In this document: positions 12,476-23,374 of the stretch, piece by piece
Numbering within the stretch: position 1 is the first letter of the stretch
Layout: each line of letters starts with the position of its first letter
Assembly: GCF_000005505.3 (NCBI RefSeq)
Contig: NC_016133.3
Coordinates: 31,737,008 to 31,801,007, forward strand
Direction of reading: 5' to 3'
Length of the DNA: 64,000 nt
Source: Brachypodium distachyon
Lineage: Eukaryota; Streptophyta; Magnoliopsida; Poales; Poaceae
Translations under genes and position numbers: made by a program
Notes under the pieces: generated by a model
What the model saw: only the letters and a program-made list of their open reading frames with translations
Told to the model about the DNA's origin: nothing
Databases searched by the model: none

Positions 12476-12520
12476 CTTTCTTACATTTGAGGCTCTAAGT
12501 TTGGAATCAAGAAGATTAGA

Positions 12521-12634
12521 TACTCCTCCGTGCTATATTAAGTGACTTAAATTTGTCTGAATATGAACGTATCTATACGCTAAAATACGTCAAGATACAT
12601 GTAATATTTTATTTAATATGGAACGGGGGGAGTA
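12521..12634. mobile_element. Stowaway-type MITE
   Basis: TA-flanked, with left end CTCCTCCGTGCTATATTAAG, right end ATATGGAACGGGGGGAG, and the usual TGTATCTA/TAGATACA-type core. Confidence 0.85.
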
Positions 12635-12699
12635 TTACACTAGATTAGTGGGTCTAATTTTTAGAAACCGGGAGCTCACCATAAATATATGCATTATTG

Positions 12700-12818
12700 T
12701 ACTCCCTCATTTCTCGTATTAAGTGACACAAATTTGTTTAAATATGGATGTATCTATATAATAAAACATGTCTAGATACATGTAATATTTCGGCACTTGA
12801 TATGGGATGAATGAAGTA
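12700..12818. mobile_element. Stowaway-type MITE
   Basis: TA-flanked, with left end CTCCCTCATTTCTCGTATTA and right end GATATGGGATGAATGAAG; somewhat diverged. Confidence 0.8.
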
Positions 12819-12822
12819 TTTT

Positions 12823-12927
12823 TACTCCTCCGATCCATATTAGTTGTCGAAATATTACTCTAAACGTTTTTCAGGTAAATTCATATTTGGGCAAATTTGA
12901 GACAATTAATATGGATTGAAGAGAGTA
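12823..12927. mobile_element. Stowaway-type MITE
   Basis: TA-flanked, with left end CTCCTCCGATCCATATTAGT and right end AATATGGATTGAAGAGAG. It starts 5 bases after the preceding copy. Confidence 0.8.
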
Positions 12928-13146
12928 TTAGTTATGATCTAATTTTAAAATTAGAAAGATTGATTAGATTTTGTGGGTAAGTAATTAATTTATCCTATTT
13001 ATACTAAAGATAATCTGACACAGTATAGACAAATTTTGGGATGCCTCTACAGTGTTCTTCTTGCTAAGCATCTCCCACTGCTGTCAGCTGCCTTGTCACA
13101 ATTCACGACCACCAAACTCCCAATAAGTGGCGGGAGGGAGGGAACC

Positions 13147-15581
13147 ATGGCGACGGCGGAGCAGCGGATTGAGCACAGCCGCATCGCCGTCAGAGGCCTT
13201 AATCTCCACGTCGCCCAATCAGGCACAGGTCAGCCCCGCCCCCACCCTCCCTTCCTCAAGCACGGCCGCAGGGCAAGCCGAGGACTCGCAGGCTGACAAC
13301 GGCGGCGTCACGTTGCAGGTGAGCTCGGGACGGTGATTTTCCTTCACGGGTTCCCCGAGATATGGTACTCGTGGCGCCACCAGATGCAGGCCGTGGCCGC
13401 CGCCGGGTACCGCGCCGTCGCGCTGGACTGGCGCGGGTACGGTCTCTCCGACCAGCCGCCGGAGAAGGAGACGGCGTCGCGCGACGACCTGGTGGAGGAT
13501 CTCCTAGCCCTCCTGGATGCGCTCGCAGTCCACAAGGTAAGCCTGGAGCTCTAAATTTTGGGTGTATCCGGATCACCGGGTCTGTTCTTGGTTGGGGAGG
13601 ACATTTTTGGTAAGAGTAGGTCCCTTGAAATGATGAAATCAGTGCGGGTATCAGGTATCCTGTGATCTCCTCGGTTCAAACAATGAAGTACTCCTAAATT
13701 TGTTTTGGGGTACTCCTAAATTTATACTCCCTCGGTCCCATATTAAGTGCCGAAATATTACATGTATCTATATGTATTTTAGCATATAGATAAGTCCATT
13801 TTTAGACAAATTTGAGTCACTTAATATATAGGACGGAGGGAGTACAATATACACTAGCTTAATGCATGTGTTGCAAAGGAATTATGTTACGTAGTACTTA
13901 AGTACGCTTTTGTCCTTATGTTTCTAAATTTGTGATGTATAACAACTATCTTAAAATAAAATATATCAACCTAATCAATTGTAATAAAAGATCATGATAC
14001 GCATATCTACCGTATTGAATTGATGCAATTACATTCATTTCCTACCAATATAAGGGTATGATCTCAATAGGGTGAACGGAAGATCACTAAGTTAGATCTT
14101 TATAAGATGTAAAGATATTACATATACGCATATGAAAATAGCTGACAAGTTCAGTTCCACCCAATTCAGACTTCCACCCCTCTGAATTAAGGACAAGCTC
14201 ATTTTAGTTGTGCCCCAATGCACTTGGAATTGGGTTGCAATTCTGATTCCGATTCGGTGTGCAACCAAACCGCCGGAATTTACTCTGATTTTGATATGTA
14301 AGTTTTGTACTCAGTTCGGCGATCCGAACAGGTGTTAAGGGTTTGATTTAGATTCGTTAAACTTTGATAATTTGAAGAAAAATGGATAATTTTGGCTTCT
14401 GCGTATGGAATGTTTCTGAAGGGAATTGTATTAAGCTTGGTGCAAGTTGGTGCAATACCAATGACAGGTTCCCTACCTCAAAAAATTCACACAGACATGA
14501 CGGATTCCTACGGTACATGGGGAAATAACAGGTGGATGTCTTGGCGGCTTGATTATTCGTGTGTGTTCAGTCTGAAAGAAATGTTGTTGCCAAGCCAGTT
14601 CTGTTGAATTGATATTTAAGGTGGTGTTGAGACTTAACCACGGGAAAATCAAGTTTGATAGGCTAGATTAAAAGATTGTTACAATTGTTGGCTTCTCCTG
14701 ATAACCTCAATTTTTTGCTTCACTAGGCATTCCTCATTGCGAAGGATTTTGGAGCGATGCCTGCGTATGACTTTGCTCTTCGTCACCCCAGCCGCACAAG
14801 TGGTGTCATGTGTTTGGGCATCCCTTACCTTCACGGTGGATCCCCATTCACCACCTTGCCAGAAGGCTTCTACATTCTCCGTTGGCGGGTTACTATTCCC
14901 TGACCTGAAAATGTCCATGGCACAAATGAATTGAGACTCTGCCTATGATATGACACAGAAAAATTACTTTTGTAGGAACCAGGAAGAGCAGAGGCTGACT
15001 TTGGCAGGTACGATGTCAAGAGAGTCGTGCAGACAATCTACATCCTGTTTTCGAGAAGCGAGATCCCGATAGCAAACGAAGATCAAGAGATCATGGATCT
15101 TGCAGACTTATCGACTCCCCTTCCAGAGTGGTTCACCGAGAAGGATCTTGATGTCTACGCATCCCTCTACGAGAAATCCGGTTTTGGATATCCACTGCAG
15201 ATGCCATACAGGTAAACATAACTTGGTTATCAAGTTGCGTGACATTGTGGCAACTTGATAGTTACTACTGTTAGGTTTGTTGATCAATGTGTTGACCAAA
15301 ACTCGATGTATGCTGCAACGTTTGATAGGTCTCTCCATAAGACACAACCGGTCGAAGATCCAAAGTTCCAAGTCCCAGTGTTCGTCGTCATGGGGGAGAA
15401 AGACTATGTCTTCAAGTTCCCCGGGGTCGAGGCCGTCCTGAAAGATGGTGTCATGGAGAAGTTCGCACCTGACCTGAAGATCACATACGTGCCTGAAGGA
15501 AGCCATTTTGTTCAGGAGCAGTTCCCGGACATGGTCAATGAGCTCCTCCTTGGCTTCCTCAGGGACCATCCTGTGGCCTGA
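13147..15581 (+). CDS. Soluble epoxide hydrolase-like alpha/beta hydrolase
   Basis: Five exons: 13147-13228, 13319-13536, 14727-14888, 14976-15211, 15329-15581, giving 316 residues. Plant soluble epoxide hydrolases convert fatty-acid epoxides to diols, for example in cutin and defence lipid pathways. Visible features are the oxyanion-hole motif HGFPE (37-41), a nucleophile Asp at D107 in KDFGA, a relay Asp at D258 (MGEKDY) and a catalytic His at H292 (EGSHF), in the canonical order. The last exon is called from the acceptor at 15328 because it gives the family junction PYR-SLHKTQP. An upstream acceptor at 15274 is also in frame and would insert 18 residues. A candidate AATAAA signal lies at 15759. 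Intron 2 holds a MITE. Substrate specificity is not readable. Confidence 0.92.
13725..13844. mobile_element. Stowaway-type MITE in epoxide hydrolase intron 2
   Basis: TA-flanked, with ends CTCCCTCGGTCCCATATTAA and AATATATAGGACGGAGGGAG. Confidence 0.88.
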
Positions 15582-15758
15582 CAGATGTTCTCTGCTTTGC
15601 CTGTATTCACATTCTGCAATGTTATGATCTGCACTATCAATGAAGGGTGTGTGATGGCTGGTATTGCTTTGCATTATCAATGGAGTATGTTTATGTTGTA
15701 TCTGGTTTGTACCGCTAGTTTTATCAGCAATCTAAAGTCTAATATCTTTAATAAGGGG

Positions 15759-15764
15759 AATAAA
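15759..15764 (+). terminator. Candidate polyadenylation signal AATAAA
   Basis: AATAAA lies about 180 bases after the epoxide hydrolase stop codon, within the usual plant 3' UTR length. Plant signals are loose, so this is only a candidate. Confidence 0.3.
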
Positions 15765-16055
15765 AGCCTAATATTTCTCCACTCGGAGTGTGAGGCTGTG
15801 ATCCTTGGAAACCGCGTATTGCTGGAAACCGCAATTTGCTTCATCTCATCCGAGGAAAAATAAAACTTATGGGGCATGAACTTCATAAGATGGCCTGTAC
15901 AAGGGAGTGAACAGGATGAGTTGTTAATATTTCTTAACCACTCACAATAATTGTATCATGCACCATGTGAAGTAAATGAATCGTCGATAAATCTTTTGCG
16001 TGTGCGTTTTACATGGTTTTCACCTGTTGAACAACACAAAAATCAATATCGGATG

Positions 16056-16171
16056 TACTCCCTCCGTTCCATAATTTTTGTCTCAAATTTGTCCAAACAT
16101 GGATTTATCTATTTCTAAAATCGTCTAGATACATGTAATATTTTGACAAGAATTATGAAACGAAGGTAGTA
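16056..16171. mobile_element. Stowaway-type MITE
   Basis: TA-flanked, with left end CTCCCTCCGTTCCATAATTT and right end AATTATGAAACGAAGGTAG. Confidence 0.86.
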
Positions 16172-16681
16172 GCAAACAACAATACAAGATCTCCTTGTTT
16201 GAAACAGTGAAACCAGTCACCCTCTGTCATTCTTTACATATATAAATCAATCTTGGAATTATACTACCCAGACCACCTAATTGCGAACCAGAACAAAAAA
16301 TTTGCATCTCTGCTCAGGAGAAATGATCGACTGGTCGCTTGAATGAGATTTAGTGGCAGACTATCATCCAACATCATTGAATTACCAGAACAAATAAATT
16401 CCTCATGCTTGCTGCTGCAGCAGACAGAATCAACCGGGTCCTCGACAGCTCAAACCATCATGCAAGCAACAGGAGCAGCAGAAAGGTACTTCCTGATCAC
16501 GGTGGAAGAAAGAGCTTGTCTTGAGCATGCAAAATGTATTTTTCTTCTACAATGCTCACAAAGAGGTTGCCGGAGGCCAGAACCGTACCAGAGATAAATT
16601 TGAGTCACTTGATATAGGATAGGAGAGTATCGTTCGGAGTACAAAACGCGGAACAAAATATCAGCTGAAGGGATACAGTAG

Positions 16682-16797
16682 TACTTTCTCCGTTCAATAA
16701 TTCTTGTCGAAATATTACTGTATCTAAACATTTTTTACAAATAGATACATCAAGTTTTGAGCAAATTTGAGACAAGAATTATGAAACAGAAGAAATA
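16682..16797. mobile_element. Stowaway-type MITE
   Basis: TA-flanked, with left end CTTTCTCCGTTCAATAATTC and right end AATTATGAAACAGAAGAAA; moderately diverged. Confidence 0.8.
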
Positions 16798-16833
16798 GCA
16801 ACTAGCCAAGTACATTCAGCTAATGTTTTATGG

Positions 16834-16948
16834 TACTCGCTCCGTTCATAATTCTTGTCTCAAATTTGTCCAAAATGGAGGTATCTATTCCTAAAAAGGG
16901 TCTAGATATATTTAATATTTCAACAAAAAATATGGAACGGAGTGAGTA
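16834..16948. mobile_element. Stowaway-type MITE with a preserved empty site nearby
   Basis: A 111-bp element between two TA dinucleotides (16834-16835 and 16947-16948). The flanks TTTTATGG and GATCAAAGAATAAA are found joined as TTTTATGGTAGATCAAAG in the tandem repeat units near 17190 and 17350, which shows the site before insertion. Confidence 0.92.
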
Positions 16949-17044
16949 GATCAAAGAATAAAGGACCAGTTCTTTTCGACTTCCTGAACCGGCTTCTCTG
17001 ACAAGCTGCCTTACCCCAGCTTCTTGGAGAACCCGCCACTAAGA

Positions 17045-17505
17045 CATTGCTTCTTCGGACACGAATGGCAATGGCAGCACACAAGCATCACTAACAATTG
17101 CACAATGTTCAGGTTCTGCTTGGTAGAAGCTCTGGTAGACAATGGCACAGACGATCAATGAATGCTTAACTTACATTGAGCTAATGTTTTATGGTAGATC
17201 AAAGAATAAATACATAGCTTCTTCGGACATGAATGGCAATGGTAGCACACAAGCATCGCTAACAATTGCACGATGTTCAGGTTAGTAGAAGTTCTGGTAG
17301 ACAATGGCACAGACGATCAATGAAGCTTGACTCACATTGAGCTAATGTTTTATGGTAGATCAAAGAATAAATACATAGCTTCTTCGGACATTAATGGCAA
17401 TGGTAGAACACAAGCATCACTAGCAATTGCACAATGTTCAGGTTCTGCTTGGTAGAAGCACTGGTAAACAAATGGCACAGACGATCAATGAAAGCTTGAC
17501 TTCAG
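17045..17505. repeat. Three tandem copies of a ~161-168 bp unit
   Basis: Units start near 17045, 17213 and 17374 with CAT(A/T)GCTTCTTCGGACA and include ATGGCAATGG, ACAATTGCAC(A/G)ATGTTCAGG, GGCACAGACGATCAATGAA and, in the first two units, GCTAATGTTTTATGGTAGAT. A further partial unit before the array is interrupted by the MITE at 16834. The copies are above 85 percent alike by eye. Confidence 0.9.
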
Positions 17506-18416
17506 AGCAGTCCCATTACAGAGAAGCTTTCTTCGGCCACCAGCCTCATGGAAACACATCACGACTAGATTGGAGAGCCCAGTATTCTACAAAAGCCTTC
17601 ACTTGGAGTCCATCCACCACAAAATTACCGACTAACTGTGCTTCTTTGTCTAGCTATTCCATTGTCAGCACGCGGAAGATTTAGACCTGAGACGAAGGGA
17701 AAAGTGGAAAGAATTCCTTGGTTAGGTAAGGATGTCAGACAGGACAGGCAAGACGGATATCAACAGGGCAGTCAAAAACATATCCATGAAATGTTTAACC
17801 ACAAAATCATACTATGTGGGAAGAAACTGATGCTCACGTAACTGAACTTCTCTTTTATCAACCTGCTTCTCTCAAGACTAATTAACAGTCTGGATATCTT
17901 GATTTCCGGTGGAGAAAACATATGTTCACAAATTGGAAATGTTGTTCTTGGGTAATTAGCAATCTAACCATTAGTGTGGTTGGAATGCAGTTCCATATAA
18001 ACTGGTTGGGAGCAGCTCTATGGTTCTGGCAATTGTAGTAATGAGAATCATTAGGAGCAACAGAATTTTACCTTTGATTACTAATAAGCCAATCCACCAA
18101 GTCCTACACTTATGTTCAGGTACGATAACCAGCCAAAAGAAGTAAAATAAAATTGCTCTTCTTCAAGTGAGACATACCGGATGGCTAAACTTGATACCGT
18201 ATTTTTTTCAAATCATTTAACCAGCCTTAGGTCAAACAGAGCATGAGAGGATGCAATTATAAATTATAACTCATAAAACTATGGGACCTCTGGACCATGC
18301 TGGTTGTTCAATACACAGCTTGAAATAAAGTTTTCTTTTCCTTTTTTTGAGAGCTTAATTTGACTAGTAGAGTACCTAAACTAAAATTTAGCAAAGTTGA
18401 GGTACAATGAAGTTTC

Positions 18417-18421
18417 CTAAT

Positions 18422-18452
<31 letters not shown>

Positions 18453-19433
18453 AGCCTTTAGTCCCAAACAAGTTGGGGTAGGCTAGAGGTGAAACCCATA
18501 AAAACTCGCAACCAACTCATGGTTCTGTCACATGGATAGCAAGCTTCCATGCAGTCCTGTTCATGGCTAGTTCTTTGGTGATATTCCAGCCCTTCAGATC
18601 TCTCTTTACGGACTCCTCCCATGTCAAGTTTGGTCTACCCCGACCTCTCTTGACATTTCCAGCACGCTTTAGCCGTCCGCTATGCACTGGAGCATCTAGA
18701 GGCCTGCGCTGGATATGCCCAAACCATCTTAAACGATGCTGAACAAGCTTCTCTGCAATCGGTGCTACCCCAACTCTGTCTCGAATATCATCATTCCGGA
18801 CGTGGTCCCTCCTTGTGTGGCCACACATCCACCTCAACATGCGCATCTCCGCCACACCTAACTGTTGAACATGTCGCCTTTTAGTCGGCCAACACTCAGC
18901 GCCATACAATATTGCGGGTCGAATCGCCGTCCTATAGAACTTGCCTTTTAGCTTTTGTGGCACTCTTTTGTCACAAAGAATGCCAGAAGCTTGGCGCCAC
19001 TTCATCCATCCGGCTTTGATTCGATGGTTCACATCTTCATCGATGTCTCCATCTTTTTGCAGCATCGACCCCAAATATCGAAAGGTGTCCTTCTGAGGCA
19101 CTACCTGCCCATCAAGGCTAACCTCCTCCTCCTCCTCCTCGGGCGTAGTAGTACTGAAACCGCACTTCATGTACTCGGTTTTAGTTCTACTAAGTCTAAA
19201 ACCTTTGGATTCCAAGGTTTGTCTCCAAAGCTCTAACTTTCTATTGACCCCCGTCCGACTATCATCGACTAGCACCACATCATCCGCAAAGAGCATACAC
19301 CATGGAATATCTCCTTGTATATCCCTTGTGACCTCATCCATCACCAAATCAAAAAGACAAGGGCTCAAAGCTGACCCCTGGTGCAGTCCTATTTTAATCG
19401 GGAAGTCATCAGTGTCGCCATCACTTGTCTAAT
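18417..19433 (-). mobile_element. 5'-truncated LINE (non-LTR retrotransposon)
   Basis: On the minus strand, sequence coding for the C-terminal half of a reverse transcriptase is followed by a short 3' UTR and a (TTG)n tail, seen on the plus strand as (ACA)n at 18422-18452. Truncation inside the reverse transcriptase domain is typical of incomplete target-primed reverse transcription. CTAAT occurs at both edges (18417-18421 and 19429-19433) and may be a short target duplication. It lies between the 3' end of the PRP6 gene and the 17-kb repeat array. Confidence 0.88.
18517..19428 (-). pseudogene. Reverse transcriptase fragment of the truncated LINE
   Basis: About 304 codons remain open, from ACA at 19428 down to the stop at 18517. 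The frame covers the reverse transcriptase from the LHQGSALSP block through the catalytic YxDD-type motif (here FADD in MLFADDVVLVDD) and the thumb/connection region (DTFRYLGSML, AILYGAECW). It then ends with the HRLRWFGHIQRR and GRGRPNLTWEE segments common in plant LINE ORF2 C-termini. The endonuclease domain and the N-terminal half of the reverse transcriptase are missing and there is no start codon, so no active enzyme can be made from this copy. Confidence 0.88.
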
Positions 19434-19704
19434 GATGCCAACAAAAGAATAATAGTAATGCTTTTTCTCAAACAAACTCCTTGCAACTCAAACCATAAAA
19501 AAATGCTCAAAAACAATTTGTCGAAAGTAGAATTTCTAGCTCAGGAATAGAATGACACAATGAAAAATAGTTCAACATGTGGCGCCAGAAGCTTCAAAAC
19601 ATTAGGAGAACGTATGGAGCAAACTTCTTTGATTAGAACGACTACAGAACTGCACCAGATAACTTACCAAGACAAACAAGAGGTCTCATCTCAAACAATA
19701 CAGA

Positions 19705-22587
19705 CTAGGTTTCTGCAGCATTCGGATTTTCTTCTGCGCCAAGAGCCAGAACAACTTTCCTCAGAATGGCATCAACTGGCTGATGTGAGTTCTCAACAGC
19801 CTTGCTTACTGATTGCCATCTCTCGCCATGTTTTGGTTCAGCTGCAATGCATTTTTTTAGAACTTCTTTTTGTGTATCAGCATTTCCATGCTGAAGTTCA
19901 AATTTATAGAGGAATGCCCAGAAATCCCCGATATCAGGAGCAAGAGTAACAGCTTTGTCCAACCAAGTCCTGGCTTTATCAACCTTCCTGTCATGCCAGA
20001 AAAGTTTGGCTACGGCTGCAATCACATGAGGATCATGATCACATCGCTTTAGAGCATCTGAGCTCTTTGATTTACGTTGAGGACGTGGCACCATCTCAAT
20101 AGCTGCAGCCCACAGAATACCACTTGTTGGACACTCTTGTAATGCCTTGGCCAGCAGAGCATCGGCTTCCTTCTTATTCCCATGCCTCAATTCAGCTCGA
20201 ATTGCTGCAAGCCATAGTTCAGGTCTACCTGGATTCTTTTTCCTTGCCATGGTGAGAAAAGCGCGTGACTTGCTCAAGCCATTTATCACCTCCTCTAGGC
20301 TAGCTAAAGAGAGCCAAAGAGGGATGGAGCTAGGGCAGTGCTTGAGTCCATTCTCATAAACCTCCTTTGCCCTCGCTCCATGGCCAATCCGGTTTTCCAT
20401 TTGTCCAAGCATTAGCCACAATTTGAAGAACGAGGGGAATAACTTCAGGCCTTCCTCCAACAACCTCCTTTCCTCATTCACGTTCCCTAATTCCCTTTCA
20501 ACAATTGCTGATTTCATCCAAACCCTCTCAGTACCTCCTCTTTCCCTGGCCTTAGCCAAAAGCATTCTTGCTCTCTCCGGTTCATTGTTCTCAAACTCCA
20601 ACTTGAATGCAGCTAACCAGATCTCTTCTGAATTAGGGATAGCAGCATAAGCTTCCTGAAGAATGGCCCGGGCTGCAGGGACATCACCGGCCAGCCATTT
20701 CTCCTTTGCACCCATAAGCCATAACACTTCAGCTTGTGGCTTGTAGGTGACAGCCTTTCTGAGAATGGCTTCAAGAGTCTCTCTTGTCCCGTGGCTCTTC
20801 TCAAGTTGTGCCGCTTTCAGCCATATACTCTTCTTGGTAAGGAAAACACTGAGAGCATGTGAATAGATGGCCCGAGCCGTCTCAATTGAACCACGTTTCT
20901 TGCATTCCTCGGCATCAGCAACCCATGTTCGCTTCCGGTCCTCGTCGTCAACCCCAACTCCAATAGTGCTCTTCACAATAGCCTGGCAAGTCAGCACAGA
21001 CCCAGCACGCTCTGCAGCTTCAGCTTCCTTTAGCCATGCCTCCCTGTCGATATCCAATCCTTCTCTCTGCAAAGATCGTATACCTCTGTCAATCACCTTG
21101 CTTACAGATTGTGTGTTCCCATTAGCCTCCTCCAGCTTTGCAGCCGTAATCCAAATGGCAGGTTCCTTGTTGAGCTTCTCTCTCGCCTTGTTAAGCACCT
21201 TCTTTGCCTGGTCATACGTCTCAAGCCTTGCTAGGGCAAGCCACAGCTCGACATGAAGTGGGCAGCACTCCACAGCCCTGTGAAGCAACATTCTTGCATC
21301 CTCCTCGTTCGCCAGCTCCACAACAGCCTTCCACAGCCTCACTGAATCAGGAATGTGCTCCAGCCCCTTCCTTAAGACCCTGCTCTTATTTAAATCACTG
21401 GTCTCTAGTTTTGCAGCCTGCAGCCATAGCTTCACAGAATTGGGAATTGCCTTCACACCCCTGGCAATTACTGCCTTTGATTCATCTGGGCTAGCCAACC
21501 GGCATGCCTCAAACCAAACATCCTCATTCTTGGGGCACTCTTCACAGCCACGTTGAATGAGCTGCCGAGCAGACTGGAGCTTACCGGCAACCTCTTCAAG
21601 CCTAGCAGCAGCAATCCAACCTGGAGGATGCTTTGGGTTCGTCTGCGTCACAGAGCGGAGTAGCAGTCTTGCCTTCTTAATGTCAGAAATCTCAGCATCG
21701 CTAGTAATTTTCATGCTTTTCAGATCTGTAAGGTATCCCTTTGGATCAACAACAGTAAGCCCAGACACTGAATCCGACAATCTGTCCAACTTAAGCGAAA
21801 GCACAGTACCGCGGCCCTCACCCACAGCAGTCAGGTCAGTAACCGGTGTCTGTGCCCATGGCGTCTCTGTGCCACCGGCGGCACGGCTCTTGGGGTCCAG
21901 CGCTGTGACATGCTCCTGCTCCTGCCGGGCCTTCTCGAGCAGAGTATCAGGCACTGGTACAAAGCTCTCAAATCGCTTCTTCTTGTTGCGCGCTGAGTAG
22001 TCGCCAATTTCAGGAATGCTTTCCCACTCCTGCACAGACACATCTGCCAGCTTCCTCTTCAGATCAGCAAACTGTTCGGTGATCTTAGGGTTGGAGGCAC
22101 GGTACTTCTCGATCTCCTGCTTGAGCCGGGCCTCGCGCCTGTCCTTGCGGCGCAAGTCCATCCTCTGGTCGATGCTCTCCCAGACGGCATCAGCCTCACG
22201 GTCGTCGTCGTCGTAGTCGGCGTTGGAGAAGAGGCCGGCGTCGTTGCCCTCGAACTCATCGAACTTCTGGTTCTCGTCGTACCCCTTCTCCTCGTCGCCG
22301 CCTTCATCGCCACCCTCGTCGTCGCCGGGAGGCTTCCCGCGACCACGGCCGACGGCGGGAGTAGCAGCCGCGGCGGCGGAGCGATCCGGGAGGTCCGGGG
22401 CCGCCCGGGCCGGCCCGATATCGGAACGGGTCGTGAAGCCGGTGGCGCCACGGCCGAGACCCGCGACGTAGTTCGGGGGCGGCTTGGAGTTGAGGAAGTC
22501 GTAGCGCACGGGGCGGGGGGGCGCCGCCGCGGCCGGGGGAGGGGGTGGCAGCGGGGCCGGGGTCGGGGTCCCGGCGGGGCCCGACAT
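19705..22587 (-). CDS. STA1: Pre-mRNA-processing factor 6 (U5 snRNP protein, STABILIZED1 type)
   Basis: A single uninterrupted frame of 960 residues. PRP6 proteins bridge U5 snRNP and U4/U6 in the tri-snRNP during spliceosome assembly in the nucleus; the Arabidopsis homologue STA1 is also linked to stress-dependent splicing and mRNA stability. The order is a proline-rich N-terminus, then the PRP1/PRP6 N-terminal domain with the [19 protein letters not shown] block (about 40-60) and an acidic stretch ([13 protein letters not shown]). About 290-940 is a long series of HAT/TPR-like helical repeats with the W-x(n)-A-x-L-E pattern. The start is the first ATG of the frame and gives MSGPAG; the length is close to the roughly 940-1030 usual for the family. 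The upstream DNA is GC-rich. No introns interrupt the coding region. Confidence 0.96.
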   Translation of the reverse strand: MSGPAGTPTPAPLPPPPPAAAAPPRPVRYDFLNSKPPPNYVAGLGRGATGFTTRSDIGPARAAPDLPDRSAAAAATPAVGRGRGKPPGDDEGGDEGGDEEKGYDENQKFDEFEGNDAGLFSNADYDDDDREADAVWESIDQRMDLRRKDRREARLKQEIEKYRASNPKITEQFADLKRKLADVSVQEWESIPEIGDYSARNKKKRFESFVPVPDTLLEKARQEQEHVTALDPKSRAAGGTETPWAQTPVTDLTAVGEGRGTVLSLKLDRLSDSVSGLTVVDPKGYLTDLKSMKITSDAEISDIKKARLLLRSVTQTNPKHPPGWIAAARLEEVAGKLQSARQLIQRGCEECPKNEDVWFEACRLASPDESKAVIARGVKAIPNSVKLWLQAAKLETSDLNKSRVLRKGLEHIPDSVRLWKAVVELANEEDARMLLHRAVECCPLHVELWLALARLETYDQAKKVLNKAREKLNKEPAIWITAAKLEEANGNTQSVSKVIDRGIRSLQREGLDIDREAWLKEAEAAERAGSVLTCQAIVKSTIGVGVDDEDRKRTWVADAEECKKRGSIETARAIYSHALSVFLTKKSIWLKAAQLEKSHGTRETLEAILRKAVTYKPQAEVLWLMGAKEKWLAGDVPAARAILQEAYAAIPNSEEIWLAAFKLEFENNEPERARMLLAKARERGGTERVWMKSAIVERELGNVNEERRLLEEGLKLFPSFFKLWLMLGQMENRIGHGARAKEVYENGLKHCPSSIPLWLSLASLEEVINGLSKSRAFLTMARKKNPGRPELWLAAIRAELRHGNKKEADALLAKALQECPTSGILWAAAIEMVPRPQRKSKSSDALKRCDHDPHVIAAVAKLFWHDRKVDKARTWLDKAVTLAPDIGDFWAFLYKFELQHGNADTQKEVLKKCIAAEPKHGERWQSVSKAVENSHQPVDAILRKVVLALGAEENPNAAET

Positions 22588-23244
22588 ACCGCCGAGAGAG
22601 GGGAGGAGGACGGGGCGGCCGGGAGGGAGGAGAGGAGCGGGGAGCCTGGGATGGGTGCGCCGGGAGGAGGAGGCGGCGGCGGTGGGAGAGGCAGAGGTGG
22701 TCTCCGCGGAGCAGATGGATTTGGGTCGTGGGGAAGATTAGCTGCCGACTGCCGTGGGCGGTGTTCTCGGGCCTCTTTTGTTTCGGTAAGTCTCCAAAGT
22801 CGGTTGTGGCGAATGGCGGTGCCTGATCGGACCGCGGGCGGATCAGGGATTTAAATTGGGCCTCTGGCTACTTTGCTCAAGTGGGCTGAAATCGATCAGC
22901 CTGATCTGTTGAAGGCTCTCCGCTCAAAAACAAAAAACTTTGTTGAAGGCTCTTTCCATGTCAGCACGCACTCGTTTTTTGCTAACCAAATAATTAGTTG
23001 TGATTTTGATAGTCCATGATTTTCCAACTTTCACAAAAAAACTGAACTAGAATAGAGTTGGCTAAAAAATTTGCACCAAACCAAACATAACCATCATATT
23101 GGGTAGCTCAGGCCTGGCCTTAGACAGTCATAAAGGTTGATTGTAGGCAACCTTTTGTGAGTTAATAAAATCAGATATTTAGCCTAAAGTAAATAAGAAG
23201 TGTGTTGCACTTGGAAAGAAATAGAATGGGTGGGTTATGTTAAT

Positions 23245-23374
23245 GTAGAACAAATATACGTGTTTAGATGTATCGATCAATCAACAGTTATATTTCACTA
23301 GCGCGATACGTAGAACAAATATACGTGTTTAGATGTATCGATCAACCAACAGTTATATTTCTCTAGCGCGATAC
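23245..23374. repeat. 65-bp perfect-period tandem duplication
   Basis: GTAGAACAAATATACGTGTT starts at 23245 and again at 23310; the two 65-bp units differ at only two or three positions. Confidence 0.92.

Larger units (their letters stand above)
11025..13146. other. Intergenic between the LanC-like gene and the epoxide hydrolase gene
   Basis: AT-rich sequence with a short tandem duplication (about 11686-11812), an old long MITE (12244-12475) and three Stowaway MITEs close together (12521-12634, 12700-12818, 12823-12927). No gene was supported. Confidence 0.6.
15582..18416. other. Intergenic: MITEs and tandem repeat, no supported gene
   Basis: It begins with the 3' flank of the epoxide hydrolase gene. 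It then holds three Stowaway MITEs and a three-copy ~165-bp repeat (17045-17505). Short open frames at 17427-17841 run through repeat units and resemble no family. Confidence 0.6.

Noticed and set aside
15108..15680. 190-codon minus-strand frame over the epoxide hydrolase 3' exons
   Set aside because: It is the antisense of conserved exons 4 and 5 of the hydrolase.
17427..17841. Short frames after the tandem repeat as 3' exons of another gene
   Set aside because: They start in a repeat unit and have no family similarity or splice context.
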